NCBI GenBank assembly: GCA_034509425.1 | Contig: JAVTVJ010000117.1 | Coordinates: forward strand, 248,001-312,000 | From: Eopsaltria australis | Lineage: Eukaryota; Chordata; Aves; Passeriformes; Petroicidae | Length of the DNA: 64,000 nucleotides | Direction: 5' to 3' | Shown: positions 62,880 through 64,000 of the stretch, piece after piece | How the letters are laid out: each line of letters begins with the position of its first letter | Position numbering within the stretch: the stretch's first letter is position 1 | Program-made: the position numbers and the translations under genes | The notes under the pieces: generated by a model | Database searches by the model: none | Told to the model about the DNA's origin: nothing | What the model saw: only the letters and a program-made list of their open reading frames with translations

Positions 62880-64000
62880 TTGTATTTTGGTGAAGAAGAT
62901 AGTTGGAACCTGCTATCACTTCTTGCTCTTGGGCAGTGTAACACAAAGATTACCTGTACCAGAAATTCAGTGTGAAAGCTGTATTATTCTGTTCCAAGTA
63001 TCATTTACTCTTTTAAGAAGTCAGATGTAGAACAGAGTAGCAGGGAAGGAACTAGTGGATTTCTCAAACACCCAGTAAAAACTGAGGATTTTAGCAGAAA
63101 AGAATATATTTTATAAAATTTGTAAGAATGATGGAAAATATACTTCAAATATAGTAGCACTTACAGAATTGTTAATTTTTTAATCTTTTTTTTTGGTTGG
63201 TTGGGTTTTTTTAAAGAAAATCGGGGGACCTGTTCTGAGAGTTCATTTATGTAAAACATGAGCAAGTCTCATCATCATTTTTCCAAGGTTTCCTGCACGG
63301 GTAGTACCTGAAGAATAACCTATAAAGAAAGAAAATTTGAACATTCAAATAACCTTAGGCTTTTAATTTCATTCAATTTCAACTGAAGGTCATAATCATG
63401 AAGAAATTTTAAACAATCTGTCCTACAGAGTGAACCATTTGCTAAAATCCTCCGGCTTCATACATTCCTAATGTTTTGTCTTACAATTTAAAAAAAAAAA
63501 TATTAAAAGTAAATGGATTTGCTTTGGGATTTTTGGGAACTTTTTTTCATTGTTTTCAGGAAAACATGGAAGACAAGAGAGAGAAAATTCATAGAAATTA
63601 CTCAAATTCTCTAAAACAAAAACTTGAGCACAGTGCACTCCAAAATTGTCCACAGTGGGCAGTATCTTCAAAAATAATAAAGGGTTTTTTTAATATTTGC
63701 AAAAATAAAATATAAGTTCTCCCACCTCAAATAAATCTTTTTCTTGGTGTTGATCACAGAGCTCAAGGCTAATAATGACCACCAAATGTGGTAGAAAGAC
63801 CTCTGCTTTATCACAGGTCTGAAAAACTGTTTATATTGCATAAGGAAAAGCGCCAATCCTTTCAAATCATCTGTCTTGATTCCTTTTACCCCAGTGTGTT
63901 ACTGATGAATGCCAGTATCAGCTTGTTCTGAGAGCTTTGTACTGAACTTGCTGCTAAACAAAGGAATCCCATGAAAATCCTTGTAACTCAGTAAGAGAAC
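62880..64000. other. No gene seen; AT-rich unique sequence
   Basis: Overlapping frames of 67-79 codons at 63468-63715 lie on opposite strands in T/A-rich DNA and are read as chance. Nothing further to the window end. Confidence 0.5.

Noticed and set aside
1..64000. tRNA, rRNA, CRISPR, phage or bacterial operon content
   Set aside because: No cloverleaf, spaced direct repeats or dense same-strand long frames were seen; the sequence is vertebrate intergenic or intronic DNA.

Overview
The window looks like vertebrate nuclear DNA from a bird, most likely a songbird or relative. It is AT-rich, carries no bacterial-style operons, and has no clear conventional gene. The assignment rests on its repeats. 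There are about a dozen fragments of the avian non-LTR retrotransposon CR1 on both strands, recognised by their 3' ends and by degraded translations of the CR1 ORF2 protein. There are also several solo LTRs of avian endogenous retroviruses, compared with family sequences from memory. Most open frames of 60-160 codons are what chance gives in 64 kb of such DNA; the two longest (about 160 codons) lie inside an LTR and antisense to a CR1 copy.

Layout. 1-435 is a CpG-rich retroviral LTR cut by the window edge. 660-1210 is a GC-richer stretch I cannot place. 4525-5167 (minus) holds a 142-codon open frame that weakly resembles the N-terminal part of hAT-type transposases. 8868-9154 (minus) has the architecture of a last exon: splice acceptor, 72-codon frame, stop and poly(A) signal. 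13572-14833 is a minus-strand LTR interrupted by a second, plus-strand LTR. 18505-19190 is a plus-strand CR1. 23100-24925 is a CR1 cluster: an internally deleted plus-strand copy with 5' sequence, then two minus-strand pieces and a possible plus-strand tail. 30375-31150 is a longer minus-strand CR1, and further CR1 pieces lie at 33490, 34408, 37125, 53505, 56560 and 60490. A minus-strand ERVL-like LTR is at 59280-59789, and a 70-bp piece of the same family at 51622-51691.

The rest is unique AT-rich sequence with short microsatellites and a few perfect inverted repeats. Two more exon-like pieces are worth checking: 40883-40981 (minus) and 62280-62458 (plus). No tRNA, rRNA, CRISPR array or recognised regulatory RNA was seen. 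The window reads as a gene desert or the inside of very long introns. I found no convincing new biological system; the most interesting items are the nested LTRs, the composite CR1 locus and the few exon-like frames.
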